A stretch of 64,000 bases of DNA from Amorphoplanes digitatis (GCF_014205335.1 NZ_JACHNH010000001.1:5698501-5762500), one strand, 5' to 3'. Counted from the first letter of the stretch, positions 9,583 through 18,242 are shown. Translations and numbers: made by a program. Notes: generated by a model from the sequence alone, not told the origin.

Positions 9583-10839
9583 TCACTCGTGCAGCGCTTC
9601 CGCCATGTCGCGCTCGAAGCTGTCGTCTATCCGCCTGCCGTCGAGCACCGCCGGGCGAAGGTTGTTCAGGATGAGCCGGGAGACCTGCTCGTACTTGGGC
9701 GTGATGGGCCGCGGACGCGCCTCCTCGACCGCTGCGAGGAGTTCCGCCGCGTAGGGAACATCGTCCTTCACCGCTTGCATCGTGTACGTCGTCCTGCGGG
9801 TCGGCGCGAACCCGCCGACGCGGAAGAGCCGCTCCTGGCTCGCTGAGTTCGTCAGAAACTTCAGCAGTTCCAGGGACTGCTGGTAATACGGCGTCGTGCG
9901 CGACAACACCAGGTTCTGCCCGCCGAGGACGCCGGGTCCGAACAGCCTCCGGACCCCCGGCCGGCCATCGATCTTCTTGAACTGCGAGGGCCAGTTACGC
10001 ATGTAACGCACCTCTCCTTTGGTGAATGCGTAGGTACTGGCGTCCTCTGATTCGCTGTCGACGATGAGTCCCCTTGCGTGCGCGTCCCTGAGCGGCTCGA
10101 GGGCAGCCTCCCACTTGTCCAGCCGGACAACGTTCCCGGTGCCCGTCGGATTGAGGATCGTCGTGTCCTCGGCCAGCATCTGTTCCAGAACGTTGACGAC
10201 GAATGCCTCGTTGGGCCCCAGCTGCAGAGCGATCTGCTTCCGGTTCGCGGATGCCCGGGCCGAGTCGGTCAGCTCGGTCCAGCTCTGCGGCTCGGGCGTG
10301 CCGTCGGCGGAGAAGAGCAGCCCGACGTCGGTGTTGAACGGCAGCCCGTAGAGGCGCTCCTTCCAGTAACAGGTCGCCAATGGGCCCGCCAGGAAGCCGT
10401 TCGTCAACGTGCCGTCGGACTTGAGCTCGGCGAGCAGCCCCTCCGTCCCGTCGTCGCGCTGGGCGGCGAACTCGCTGAGGTGCACGGAGTCCAGGACCGC
10501 GATGGCAGCGCTGCCGTCCTTGAGCGCGGTACGGATGTCGAGGCGCTGCCGGCCGGTGTCGCCGTCGACCTCCCGCAGGTGGGCAGGCGCCTGCGGGTTC
10601 TCGGCGTTCCACTCGTCGACCAGCTCCTGGCGGACGCCGCTGGGGTCCTTCCCGCTGATGATGACGAGCTTGACACCCGCCGGGAGCGCCGGGACGGCCG
10701 CCGCCGCCGTTGCCGATGGCGCCGTTCGCTTCCCGGCCTGCGGGAGGTACACCATCGAAACGGTGATCGCGACGGCGCCGACGAGTGACGCCGTCGCGTA
10801 CGGCAGGAGCCGCCGCAGCGCGGTGAGGAAAGAGGACAT
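9583..10839 (-). CDS. membrane-anchored extracellular solute-binding protein (type 1 SBP fold)
   Basis: A 418-residue protein. The N-terminus has one hydrophobic segment (ATASLVGAVAITVSMVYL) without a lipobox Cys, so it is probably an uncleaved anchor or signal peptide. The rest resembles sugar-type solute-binding proteins: VKLVIISGKDPSGVRQELVDEWN opening (shortened here), LYGLPFNTDVGLLF hinge motif, and GVLGGQNLVLS. No ABC permease lies nearby; instead its ATG overlaps the TGA of the caspase-like gene by one base, so the two are translationally coupled. In this context it may act as the ligand sensor of the caspase module rather than as a transporter subunit; that is inference. Confidence 0.8.
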   Translation of the reverse strand: MSSFLTALRRLLPYATASLVGAVAITVSMVYLPQAGKRTAPSATAAAAVPALPAGVKLVIISGKDPSGVRQELVDEWNAENPQAPAHLREVDGDTGRQRLDIRTALKDGSAAIAVLDSVHLSEFAAQRDDGTEGLLAELKSDGTLTNGFLAGPLATCYWKERLYGLPFNTDVGLLFSADGTPEPQSWTELTDSARASANRKQIALQLGPNEAFVVNVLEQMLAEDTTILNPTGTGNVVRLDKWEAALEPLRDAHARGLIVDSESEDASTYAFTKGEVRYMRNWPSQFKKIDGRPGVRRLFGPGVLGGQNLVLSRTTPYYQQSLELLKFLTNSASQERLFRVGGFAPTRRTTYTMQAVKDDVPYAAELLAAVEEARPRPITPKYEQVSRLILNNLRPAVLDGRRIDDSFERDMAEALHE

Positions 10840-11867
10840 CAGTTCTCCGTGGTCTTCGAAACGGCGAGCGCCAGCGTCATCGCCAATGCGAGTCGAACGA
10901 CGTACACCGCCAGCGCCGTCGACAGGCTGACGGCGATGATCAATCCGGCGGGCCCGCGCTCGGCCAGCAGCACCGCGACGAGGTTGCCGAACGTCGCCGC
11001 CAGCAGGATCCCCGGTACCGCACGGCATTCGGCCCGCCACCGGGTCGATGCCTGATCGGAGAGCCGGTGACCGGCGTCGCCGGCCCCCGCGACCCGGGGA
11101 GCGCAGGGCTCGGCGCTGACGATGTCGTGGTCCCACCAGTTGCGGAACAGGGCGAGATCCCCCACGTTGCCCTCGGAGAGCGCGCGCGGCTGCGGCAGGC
11201 CCCGATTGGCCATCTGTTTCTCCAGCGCCCGGGACAGGGTCCCCATCGTCAGAAACCTGCGCTCACCCGGCACCCCGTTGCGCAGCAGCGTCACCAGCTC
11301 GCCGCTGAAGGTGGTGAGCCCTCCCGACCCGATCGGCGTCGGCGTGTTCGGTTGCGTCGCGGCCAGCACGAAGGTGCCGTCCACCGCCACCTGCCCGTCG
11401 GCGGGGCCCATGAGGGTCGCGTTGCCCGCGTAGCAGCAGTCGAGGATCATGATCCGGCTCGGCGCGCCGGAGAAGGTCAGCGCGTGACGGACGTGATCGA
11501 AGTCCAGCGCGGACACCGGATTGCCGTCGACCGACAACGAATGGGTGAGATAGAGCTTCGCGTTGATCGACGACAGCAGGCCGTGGCCGGCGAAGTAGAC
11601 GAGCAGGGTTCCGGTGACCCGGGCGGCCGCCTCCTTGATCGGGTCGATGATCTCGCTCGGCGACCGCGGGTCGAGCACCTCCACGCAGTTCGCCGCCGGC
11701 AGGCCCCACAGGCTCGGGTCGCGCAGCATCCACCCGAGCCGGGAGACGTTGTTCGCCACCCCGGGGAGCTGCCCGTCGGCGTACGAGGGATCGTCGTACC
11801 GGCTGGTGCCGATCAGGACGGCGAACGACCCGGCGGGATCCGCCGCCGCGGGCCGCTCACTGCCCAT
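10839..11867 (-). CDS. caspase-like (C14) peptidase with two C-terminal membrane helices, EACC1-associated type
   Basis: Residues ~13-235 form a caspase/metacaspase fold: FAVLIGTSRY first strand, catalytic His95 in YFAGHG and Cys145 in ILDCCYAG. A Cys/Arg-rich linker follows, then two hydrophobic helices (ILLAATFGNLVAVLLAE; AGLIIAVSLSTALAVYVV) that would tether it to the membrane. The gene overlaps the upstream EACC1 gene by 11 nt and the downstream solute-binding gene by 1 nt, so all three are one operon. Caspases next to EACC1 are part of predicted NTP- or signal-regulated conflict systems described in actinobacteria; cleavage of host targets leading to cell death is the presumed outcome. 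Confidence 0.85.
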   Translation of the reverse strand: MGSERPAAADPAGSFAVLIGTSRYDDPSYADGQLPGVANNVSRLGWMLRDPSLWGLPAANCVEVLDPRSPSEIIDPIKEAAARVTGTLLVYFAGHGLLSSINAKLYLTHSLSVDGNPVSALDFDHVRHALTFSGAPSRIMILDCCYAGNATLMGPADGQVAVDGTFVLAATQPNTPTPIGSGGLTTFSGELVTLLRNGVPGERRFLTMGTLSRALEKQMANRGLPQPRALSEGNVGDLALFRNWWDHDIVSAEPCAPRVAGAGDAGHRLSDQASTRWRAECRAVPGILLAATFGNLVAVLLAERGPAGLIIAVSLSTALAVYVVRLALAMTLALAVSKTTEN

Positions 11868-12222
11868 CGTTGCTCGGCGGCTCGGCGGGAAGATCCGAGA
11901 TCTCGACGCGGGTCTCGCCGCAGTCCACGCAGACGTGGAGCCCCGAACAGCCGGCCGTCGCCCGCCCCTGACGCCAGGTCAACACGGCGATGATCAACTG
12001 AGCCGCGCCCAGCCCGCCGGTGAGCACGACCTCGAGCGCGTCGGCCGTGCCGCCACCCATGTGCCCCGCGACCGGCGCCGGCGCCGCCGTCGACACGGGC
12101 CACCCGCGGCCCAGCACCGGGTTGCCGCGCAACCAGGCCGCCAGGGCCTCCCGCTCCCGGTCCGCGCCCCGCCCGGTCACCGTCAGCCGGGCAACCCGGG
12201 CCATAGCCGTCGCATTGGTCAT
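11857..12222 (-). CDS. EACC1-like effector-associated small membrane component
   Basis: A 121-residue protein: an N-terminal segment with LAAWLRGNPVLGRGW, a central hydrophobic helix (LEVVLTGGLGAAQLIIAVLTW) ending in WRQGR, and a short C-terminal beta unit (LHVCVDCGETRVEISDLP). The same plan (Leu-Trp-Leu/Ile-Arg helix, LEVV/IDVVLS hydrophobic helix ending WRQ-R, C-terminal strands) is seen in the protein at 49985-50353, which also precedes a caspase gene. This matches the effector-associated constant component 1 described by Kaur and colleagues. ATG 12222 is chosen; an internal ATG at 12204 is possible. First gene of the caspase-SBP operon. Confidence 0.7.
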   Translation of the reverse strand: MTNATAMARVARLTVTGRGADREREALAAWLRGNPVLGRGWPVSTAAPAPVAGHMGGGTADALEVVLTGGLGAAQLIIAVLTWRQGRATAGCSGLHVCVDCGETRVEISDLPAEPPSNDGQ

Positions 12223-12354
12223 GTTCGAGAACTCCCGCCGGCACGTCGTTGGAACCGTCCGCAGCGTGACACGGCGAGCGCCGGCGAACCGCACCCGTTG
12301 GCCGACCGTTCGGCGACTCGGGCTGATCGACTTAACCCGGGCTGATTACCCATG

Positions 12355-12371
12355 CAAAGTGGTTCACTTTG
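12355..12371. promoter_or_regulatory. 17-bp palindrome in a divergent promoter region
   Basis: CAAAGTG, 3-nt spacer GTT, CACTTTG. It lies 33 nt upstream of the gene at 12404 and 133 nt upstream of the EACC1 operon. A direct repeat CGGGCTGAT occurs at 12319 and 12338. Probably a repressor or activator site; the binding protein is not identifiable. Confidence 0.5.
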
Positions 12372-12403
12372 GGACACGATGGTGGGTGATTCTGGAGGTG
12401 GCC

Positions 12404-13048
12404 GTGGGGTCGTACGGCGCGAACGCCTGGATCGACGTCGCGGACAAGGCCGACGTGGATACGGTCCTGACGGCGATCGACGACGAAGACTGCGAGCAGG
12501 CGCCGGAGCAGTTGTACGCCCGCTCCTACGACGCCGGTGACGTGCGGCGGATCGAGCTGTTCTCCCACGACACCTACTACACCTCCCTGCCGGACGTCGT
12601 CCTGTTCCTCCTGCGGCGTACCGGCGTGGTCATCCGGGCCTTCATCGCTCTCGATCATGATGAGTACGGCGCGGAGCACATCGTCCTGGCGACCCTGGAC
12701 GGCCGGGTGCGGCGGGTGCACCACAGCTACGTCTACCCGAGGTTCTTCGGCCTCTGGCCCTACCGGGAAGGCAGCCCGTGGCGGACGGACGTGGCGACGA
12801 TCGGCCGGGAGCGCGGCGGCTTCACCGGCCGGCTGGTGGACGGACCGTCGGCGAGATCGGCGCTGGCCCGGCTGTACGCGGTGCCGCTCCCCGAGATTCA
12901 CGCCGCCGGCCGCCGGGCCCGCCGCTCACATCAGGATCTGGGCATCATCGGCGCGCCCTTCGAGCCGTGGCTCGACGCACTCGGCATCGAATGGTCCGGC
13001 CCGGCCGACGAGGAGCCGGTCCTGGTCCGCGACGGCCCGCGACGCTGA
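12404..13048 (+). CDS. hypothetical protein divergent from the EACC1-caspase operon
   Basis: A 214-residue soluble protein with no family I recognise. Features: a beta-rich N-terminal part (YGANAWIDVADKADVDTVL; RRIELFSHDTYY), a central ALDHDEYGAEHIVLATLDG hairpin, YVYPRFFGLWPYREGSPWRTD, and a C-terminal tail. I chose GTG 12404 because GGAGG at 12394-12398 is 5 nt upstream; the frame is open much further upstream but overlaps the EACC1 gene. It is transcribed divergently from that operon over a palindrome, so it may be linked to it. It ends 14 nt from the convergent lipoprotein gene. Confidence 0.65.
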   Translation: MGSYGANAWIDVADKADVDTVLTAIDDEDCEQAPEQLYARSYDAGDVRRIELFSHDTYYTSLPDVVLFLLRRTGVVIRAFIALDHDEYGAEHIVLATLDGRVRRVHHSYVYPRFFGLWPYREGSPWRTDVATIGRERGGFTGRLVDGPSARSALARLYAVPLPEIHAAGRRARRSHQDLGIIGAPFEPWLDALGIEWSGPADEEPVLVRDGPRR

Positions 13049-13062
13049 CCGGGCCGGGTGGT

Positions 13063-14259
13063 TCACGACGGCTGCGGCCAGTCCTCCGTGTTCGTCGTCC
13101 ACTCGGCGCCGGGCCGCCGCACGAACATGGCGGTCTCGTGCAGCGCCCGGTCCTGAGGATCCGGACCCTTGTCGATCATCATGAAGACCTCGGGAGCCGA
13201 CCCGGTGCGGCCCGTGACGGTCTCCGCGACGGGCGAGGTGACAAGCGTGCGACCCTCCTCGGTGGTGGCGAACGCCGCTTCCGGCGTGCTCTGCCAGCCG
13301 CCGGACAGGCGCCGGTCCTGTGTCTGCGCCCAGCGTGCCGCGCCGCGGTGGTCGAAGGCCGAGAAGACGAGGGTGCGGCCGTCGCGCACGACGATGGCCG
13401 GATCGCCGATCACGTCACCCGCCTGGGCGGACCACTGCCAGGCGAGCCTCCCGTCCGCGGCGCGTACGCCGTGCGCGTACCGGATGGACCGCCCGGGCGT
13501 GGCCATCGCGAGGTCCGGGACTCCCGCGGCGTTGAGGGCGACGGCGATCCGGCTGTCGAAGGTCTCGGTGGGATCCAGCGTCTCCCAGGGTCCCTGCTGC
13601 GCGCCGGCGAGCGTCGTGTGCGCCGGGTGGCCGTCCGGATCACGGACGAAGACGTGGATGGTGTCGCCGGACACGACGGCCGTCGGGTCGCCACCGGCCT
13701 CGCCGCCGTCGAGCCGGCGCCAGTCGCGGTAGGTGTGTCCGTCCGGCTCGCTCTGCGTCGCGAAGAAGAGCTGCCGGCCCGCCCGCGCGAACAGCCGGAT
13801 TCTGCCGTCCGGGCCGGTGACCGCGTACGGAGCGCCGGAGATCTGCGCGTCCGGCGGGTTCTCCACGGGCGCCCAGTCCGCCCACGTGCCGGGATTCTGC
13901 CGCACGGTGCGCACGATCGTGCCGGTCCGGGGGTCCCGCGCGAAGACCTCGAGGTGATGGTCCTTCGACCGCATCGCCACGCTGATCGGCCCTTCGAGCA
14001 GGACGCCGGCCCTGCCGATGCGCTCCCAGCCGGTGTACCTCCAGAGCCCGGACGCCGGCCACCCGACCCGGATCACGGGCATGTACCGGTGGTACAGCTC
14101 GCCGCCGGCGAGTTGCAGCAGCTCACCGCGCCCGTCGTCGTTGCGGATGAAGGCCAGCGAGAACGCCCTGTTCAAAGGGTCGTGCGGCAACTCGCAGCCG
14201 GCCGCCGCACCCAGCAGGCAGAGCGCGGTCAACGCGCCGGTGATTCGGAACGGCAGCAT
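13063..14259 (-). CDS. lipoprotein with lectin/sialidase-like beta-propeller (PLL-type) repeats
   Basis: 398 residues. The start ATG 14259 gives a short signal peptide with a lipobox-like end (LLGAAAGC, Cys at 22), so it should be a membrane-anchored lipoprotein. The mature part has repeated blades with the pattern hydrophobic-x-VFARD or IRLFAR, and LFFATQS, DGHPAHT, each followed by W-x-x-W or W-x-x-L units, as in PLL-like and fucose-lectin-type propellers. It probably binds glycans at the cell surface. A strong hairpin lies about 85 nt from its start, upstream on the minus strand, and separates it from the small membrane proteins. Confidence 0.75.
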   Translation of the reverse strand: MLPFRITGALTALCLLGAAAGCELPHDPLNRAFSLAFIRNDDGRGELLQLAGGELYHRYMPVIRVGWPASGLWRYTGWERIGRAGVLLEGPISVAMRSKDHHLEVFARDPRTGTIVRTVRQNPGTWADWAPVENPPDAQISGAPYAVTGPDGRIRLFARAGRQLFFATQSEPDGHTYRDWRRLDGGEAGGDPTAVVSGDTIHVFVRDPDGHPAHTTLAGAQQGPWETLDPTETFDSRIAVALNAAGVPDLAMATPGRSIRYAHGVRAADGRLAWQWSAQAGDVIGDPAIVVRDGRTLVFSAFDHRGAARWAQTQDRRLSGGWQSTPEAAFATTEEGRTLVTSPVAETVTGRTGSAPEVFMMIDKGPDPQDRALHETAMFVRRPGAEWTTNTEDWPQPS

Positions 14260-14341
14260 GCCGGGAAGGTAGCCGCACCCCCTTCCAGGGCATAACGGGA
14301 CCAGTCGGACACGCCGGAACCCTCACCCTAAAGAACCCGCA

Positions 14342-14373
14342 CACTCACCACGCCCGAGCGGGCGTGGTGAGTG
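14342..14373 (-). terminator. hairpin terminator after the micro-membrane-protein operon
   Basis: Perfect 14-bp stem: CACTCACCACGCCC at 14342-14355 and its complement at 14360-14373, loop GAGC. It lies about 43 nt past the stop of the gene at 14416-14520, on the minus strand. Confidence 0.75.
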
Positions 14374-14415
14374 CACCACCGCACGTCCCCCGTGGCGTGC
14401 GGTACCGGTGGCCGA

Positions 14416-14520
14416 TCAGCCACCGTGCTCGTGCGGGGCGCCGACGGTGTAGAGCAGCAAGGCCATCGTCGCCAGGATGATCACGATGATGACGCCGCGC
14501 CAGGCGATTGCCCGAGTCAT
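14416..14520 (-). CDS. 34-residue single-span membrane protein, LLYTVGAP family, copy 2
   Basis: Encodes a Met-Thr-Arg start, a basic-aromatic residue pair (AWRG), one hydrophobic helix (VIIVIILATMALLLYT) and a short tail VGAPHEHGG. A GGGGAG-type ribosome site precedes the ATG by about 8 nt. The neighbouring gene at 14546-14653 has the same plan and shares LLYTVGAP exactly, so the two are tandem paralogs, which argues that both are real. Topology is probably N-in, with the His/Glu tail outside. Function unknown. Confidence 0.65.
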   Translation of the reverse strand: MTRAIAWRGVIIVIILATMALLLYTVGAPHEHGG

Positions 14521-15182
14521 CGTTGGACTCCCCTCGTCGGTGTCGTCAGCTGCCCTCGGTCATCGGCGCGCCGACCGTGTAGAGCAGGGTCGCCAGCGCC
14601 GCCAGCGCGAACATCGCCAGGACGACGCGCCGCCGGCTCAGTGTGTGGATCATGATTCACCTCCTCCGCGATGGTCCGCCGTCGCATCACGAACACGACG
14701 AACGCGCAGGTGCCGCCGCCGATCAGAAGGTCACCGGGGCTGACGACCGCGCGCAGCGGCGGGATCGCGATGGTGTCGCCGAGAACGGCGAGCCGGGTGT
14801 CCGCGTCCGCCGGTTCGTTCTTCGGCGTCACGGCCGGCGCGCGCGACCCGGCGCCGGCGGCGTCATAGGGCATCCGGCCGTTGAGAGCGATGGCCAGCCC
14901 GTTGAGCGACGCGCCGAGCACGATCACGACGGCGGCCGCCCGGACCGCGCCCGGCCACTCCGGGATGTTGACGGCGAGCCAGGCCGCCACGAGTGTGAAG
15001 ACCACCGCGAGCAGCGGCCGGGCGCCGAGCGCCGAGTACTGCGCGAACTGCACGCCCGCGGCCAGCCACACCAGCCAGAGCGCCCGGATCCTGATGGCGC
15101 CGAATCCGGCGAGGCGCCCACCGAGCAGGTATCCGAGCGCGACGCCGGCGACCACCGGTGCGAGCATCACCACGAGAAGCAT
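14517..15182 (-). CDS. DUF5317-family integral membrane protein
   Basis: 221 residues. The N-terminal LLGGRLAGFGAIRIRALWLVWLAAGVQF pattern (shown here in part: GYLLGGRLAGF, LWLVWLAAG) and the later LNGLAIALNGRMPY and GDTIAIPPLRAVVSPGD motifs identify DUF5317. Five hydrophobic segments are visible. I chose ATG 15182 over a TTG at 15206 because DUF5317 proteins begin directly with the first helix. The normal family end would be near VMRRR; here about 45 hydrophilic residues follow, overlapping the micro-protein gene at 14546-14653 in a different frame. It is divergent from the HTH-STAND-TPR regulator. Confidence 0.75.
   Translation of the reverse strand: MLLVVMLAPVVAGVALGYLLGGRLAGFGAIRIRALWLVWLAAGVQFAQYSALGARPLLAVVFTLVAAWLAVNIPEWPGAVRAAAVVIVLGASLNGLAIALNGRMPYDAAGAGSRAPAVTPKNEPADADTRLAVLGDTIAIPPLRAVVSPGDLLIGGGTCAFVVFVMRRRTIAEEVNHDPHTEPAARRPGDVRAGGAGDPALHGRRADDRGQLTTPTRGVQR
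14546..14653 (-). CDS. 35-residue single-span membrane protein, LLYTVGAP family, copy 1
   Basis: Starts MIHTLSRRRVV, then one hydrophobic helix (VVLAMFALAALATLLYT) and the tail VGAPMTEGS. The ribosome site is excellent (GGAGGAGGTG, 5 nt before ATG 14653). It shares LLYTVGAP with the next gene downstream (25-nt gap). The gene is nested in another frame inside the 3' end of the DUF5317 gene. The basic N-terminus predicts N-in topology. No function is known to me. Confidence 0.65.
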   Translation of the reverse strand: MIHTLSRRRVVLAMFALAALATLLYTVGAPMTEGS

Positions 15183-15325
15183 TCGTCCGGGCACCAGGCG
15201 AGCCAACCCGATGCTCCGGTGTGGAGGGTGCGATTCCGACAGACTCCGGAACGCGCGGGCAACGCCGCTGATGGTGGAGGCTCCCGGAGACCGGTTCGCC
15301 GGACGGCACCGGCTACGGTGGTCCC

Positions 15326-17587
15326 GTGGGTGTTTCGCCGGACACCGGCCCGGTGGCCGCGTACTGTGCCGAGCTGCGGCGGCGGTGGCAGGCGTCCGGG
15401 CGCGACCTACAGAGCGTCGCGCGCGACGTGAGCATCAGCAGGACGCAGCTCTACGCGATTCTCAACGGCGAGATCCGGCGCCCGCCGGACTTCGCCGGCG
15501 TGGTGCGGCCGCTGATCATCGCATGCGGCGGCACCCCCGCGGAGGTGGCGGACTGGCGGCGACGCCACGAGATCCTGGTCGGCGTCCACGCGGAGACGCG
15601 CCGCCGGCCGGCGACCCGGACGCCGGCGCCGGCGCAGCTGCCCATGGACGTCGAGGGTTTCGCCGGCCGCGGCGCCGCGCTCGCCGCGCTGGACGCCGCG
15701 ACGACGCGGGTCGTGACCGTCACCGGCACGGCCGGGATCGGCAAGACCGCCCTGGCCGTGCACTGGGCCCGCGGCGCCGCCAAGGCGTTCCCCGACGGTC
15801 AGCTCTACGTGGATCTGCGCGGCTTCGACCGCGACGACGAGGTCGTCGACCCCGCGGACGCGATCCGCGGCTTCCTCGACGCGCTGGGCGTCGAACCGCA
15901 GCACCTGCCGAAGGACCGCGACGGGCAGGCGACGATGTACCGCAGCCTGTCCGCCGGGCTCCGGCTGCTGGTGATCCTGGACAACGCCCGCGACGCCGAC
16001 CAGGTCCGCCCGCTGCTGTCCGGTGGGCCGGCCGTGCGTACCGTCGTGACGAGCCGCAACCGGCTGACCGCCCTGGTCGCCGAGGTGGGCGCGCAGCCGA
16101 TCGCCCTTGACCTGCCGGATCCGGCGGAGGCCGCCGCGCTGCTGCGCCGCCGCGTCGCGGCCGGGCCGGCGGACGACAACGACATCGAGGCGATCGTGGC
16201 GGCGTGCGGGTGGCATCCGCTCGGCCTCGCGCTGGTCGCCGCGCGGATCCGGCAGACCGGGTTCCCGCCCGCGGCGGTGGCCGCCGAGCTGCGGCACCCG
16301 GGCTCCGCCACCCTCGACGGCGTGTGGGCGGTGTTCTCCTGGTCCTACCGCGCCCTGCACCCGCCGGCCGCCCGGCTGTTCCGCCTGCTGGGGCTCGCGG
16401 CCGGTGCCGACATCGGCGTCGACGCGGTGGCCGCCCTGTCCGGCGCCGAGGTCCAGGAGACCCGCCGGACGCTGCGCGAGCTCACCGACGCCAGCCTGCT
16501 CACCGAGCACGCGCCCGGCCGCTACCGGCTGCCCGGCCTGCTGCGCGTCTACGCCGCCGAACTCGCTCACCGCGACGACACCGAACCCGACCGCCGGGCC
16601 GCGCTCACCCGGCTGCTCGACCACTACACGCACACCGCGCACCAGGCGGACCGGATACTGAATCCGACCCGCCCGCCGATCCCGATGCGGTTGGACGGCG
16701 ACGGACCGACGGGGCCCCTCGACGCCAAGGCGGCGCTGGCGTGGCTCGGCACCGAACGCGCGGTGCTGCTCGCCGCCCTGCGCCAGGCGAGCGACGCCGG
16801 GCTGGACCGGCACGCCTGGCAGCTCGGCTGGGCCCTGGACTCGTTCCTGTTCGAACACCGGCACTGGCACGACGAGGGCGTGGCCTGGGCCGTCGCGCTG
16901 AGGGCGGCGACGGCGCTGATGGACCGCCCGGCGGTGGCGCACGCGCATCGTTTCCTCGGCGTCGTCGCCGGCCGGCTCGACCGTTTCGACGAGGCGCACG
17001 CACACATGCGCCGGGCGGCCGAGACCTGCCGGGCGGCGGGCGACCGGCCCGGCGAGGCCGAGACCGAGTACGTGCTCTCGTACGTGTGCTGGCTACAGGC
17101 CGAACACGACAGCGCCCTCGCACACGCCGAGCGGTCGCTGGCGCTGTGGGCGGAGCTCGGCCACCCCGGCTGGGAGGGCAAGGCGAGCAACGCGGTCGGC
17201 TGGTACCACGCGCAGCTCGGCGCCCCGCACGAGGCGATCGTCCACCACGAACGGGCGGTGGCGCTCCAGCGGCAGGCCGGCGACCGGGCGAACGAGGCCG
17301 TCGCCCTCGGCACCCTTGGCCAGGCCAACCACCATCTGGGACACCATGAGGCTGCGGCCGGCCACTACGAGCAGGGTCTGCGGCTGGCGCGGGCGCTGGC
17401 CGACCCGATCCTTGAGGCTCAGCTCCACGTCCACCTGGGCGACACGCACGAGGCGGTCGGCGACGGCACCGCGGCGCGGGAGAGCTGGGAGGACGCGTAC
17501 AAGATCCTGTCGAACGCCGAGCACCCGCAGGCGGCGGACGTCGCCCGCAAGCTACAGGTGGCCCGGACCGCGCACGAACAGCCGTAG
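15326..17587 (+). CDS. HTH-STAND ATPase-TPR regulator (AfsR/GutR-like without SARP domain)
   Basis: 753 residues. Residues ~5-70 form a Xre-like helix-turn-helix domain (SVARDVSISRTQLYAIL), followed by a STAND/NB-ARC ATPase with Walker A GTAGIGKT (near 135), Walker B LLVILDN (near 215), the VTSRNRL sensor and the GLALVAARI region, a winged-helix segment, then TPR repeats from about residue 440 to the end (paired helices with DEAHAHMRRAAE and EAIVHHERAV). Such proteins act as ligand- or partner-gated transcription regulators. GTG 15326 is the start. It ends one base from the convergent response regulator. Its divergent neighbour is the DUF5317 gene, a possible target. Confidence 0.88.
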   Translation: MGVSPDTGPVAAYCAELRRRWQASGRDLQSVARDVSISRTQLYAILNGEIRRPPDFAGVVRPLIIACGGTPAEVADWRRRHEILVGVHAETRRRPATRTPAPAQLPMDVEGFAGRGAALAALDAATTRVVTVTGTAGIGKTALAVHWARGAAKAFPDGQLYVDLRGFDRDDEVVDPADAIRGFLDALGVEPQHLPKDRDGQATMYRSLSAGLRLLVILDNARDADQVRPLLSGGPAVRTVVTSRNRLTALVAEVGAQPIALDLPDPAEAAALLRRRVAAGPADDNDIEAIVAACGWHPLGLALVAARIRQTGFPPAAVAAELRHPGSATLDGVWAVFSWSYRALHPPAARLFRLLGLAAGADIGVDAVAALSGAEVQETRRTLRELTDASLLTEHAPGRYRLPGLLRVYAAELAHRDDTEPDRRAALTRLLDHYTHTAHQADRILNPTRPPIPMRLDGDGPTGPLDAKAALAWLGTERAVLLAALRQASDAGLDRHAWQLGWALDSFLFEHRHWHDEGVAWAVALRAATALMDRPAVAHAHRFLGVVAGRLDRFDEAHAHMRRAAETCRAAGDRPGEAETEYVLSYVCWLQAEHDSALAHAERSLALWAELGHPGWEGKASNAVGWYHAQLGAPHEAIVHHERAVALQRQAGDRANEAVALGTLGQANHHLGHHEAAAGHYEQGLRLARALADPILEAQLHVHLGDTHEAVGDGTAARESWEDAYKILSNAEHPQAADVARKLQVARTAHEQP

Positions 17588-17588
17588 T

Positions 17589-18242
17589 TCACGAGAGCAG
17601 GCCGTGCTCGTGCGCGAACACCGCGATCTGCACCCGGTCCCGCAGTGACAGCTTGCGCAGGATCGCGCCGACGTGCGTCTTCACGGTCGACTCCCCCGCG
17701 AAGATCTCGGCGGCGATCTCCGCGTTCGACATTCCGCGGGCCACCGCCCGGAAGACGGCCCGCTCCTTGTCGGTGAGCGTGAGATAGGCGTCCGGCACCG
17801 GCGTGCGCTCCGGGAACCGGGTCGTCAGCAGCGCCGACAGGTCGGCGGGTGCGAGCACCGCGTTGCCGGCGTGCACGCTGCGGACCGCGTCGGTCAGCTG
17901 CGCGGGCGTGGTGTCCTTGAGCAGGAAGCCGCTGGCGCCGTGGCGGATCGCGGTGGCCGCCCGGTCGTCCAGGTTGAACGTGGTGAGCACGAGGACGCGG
18001 ACCGGGTGCGGTGACGCGGTGGCGTAGATCAGCCGGGTGGCCTCGACGCCGTCCATCCCGGGCATGCGCAGATCCATGAGGACGACGTCCGGCCGTAGCT
18101 CCTCGACCAGGCTCACCGCGTCTGCGCCGTCGCCGGCCTCGCCGACCACGCGGATGCCCGGCTGGGCGTTGAGGATGACCGCGACCCCGGCCCGGAACAG
18201 CTCCTGGTCGTCGACGACGAGCACCGTGATGTCGTCGCTCAC
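17589..18242 (-). CDS. NarL/LuxR-family response regulator, last gene of the alr-ddl operon
   Basis: 217 residues: receiver domain (VLVVDDQELFRAGV; phosphoacceptor Asp near 55 in VVLMDLRMPGMDG; conserved Thr and Lys in LVLTTFN and FLLKD) and a LuxR-type HTH (LTDKERAVFRAVARGMSNAEIA) at about 150-210. Its ATG overlaps the stop of the histidine kinase by 4 nt (ATGA). Acts as the DNA-binding output of that kinase. Confidence 0.93.
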   Translation of the reverse strand: MSDDITVLVVDDQELFRAGVAVILNAQPGIRVVGEAGDGADAVSLVEELRPDVVLMDLRMPGMDGVEATRLIYATASPHPVRVLVLTTFNLDDRAATAIRHGASGFLLKDTTPAQLTDAVRSVHAGNAVLAPADLSALLTTRFPERTPVPDAYLTLTDKERAVFRAVARGMSNAEIAAEIFAGESTVKTHVGAILRKLSLRDRVQIAVFAHEHGLLS

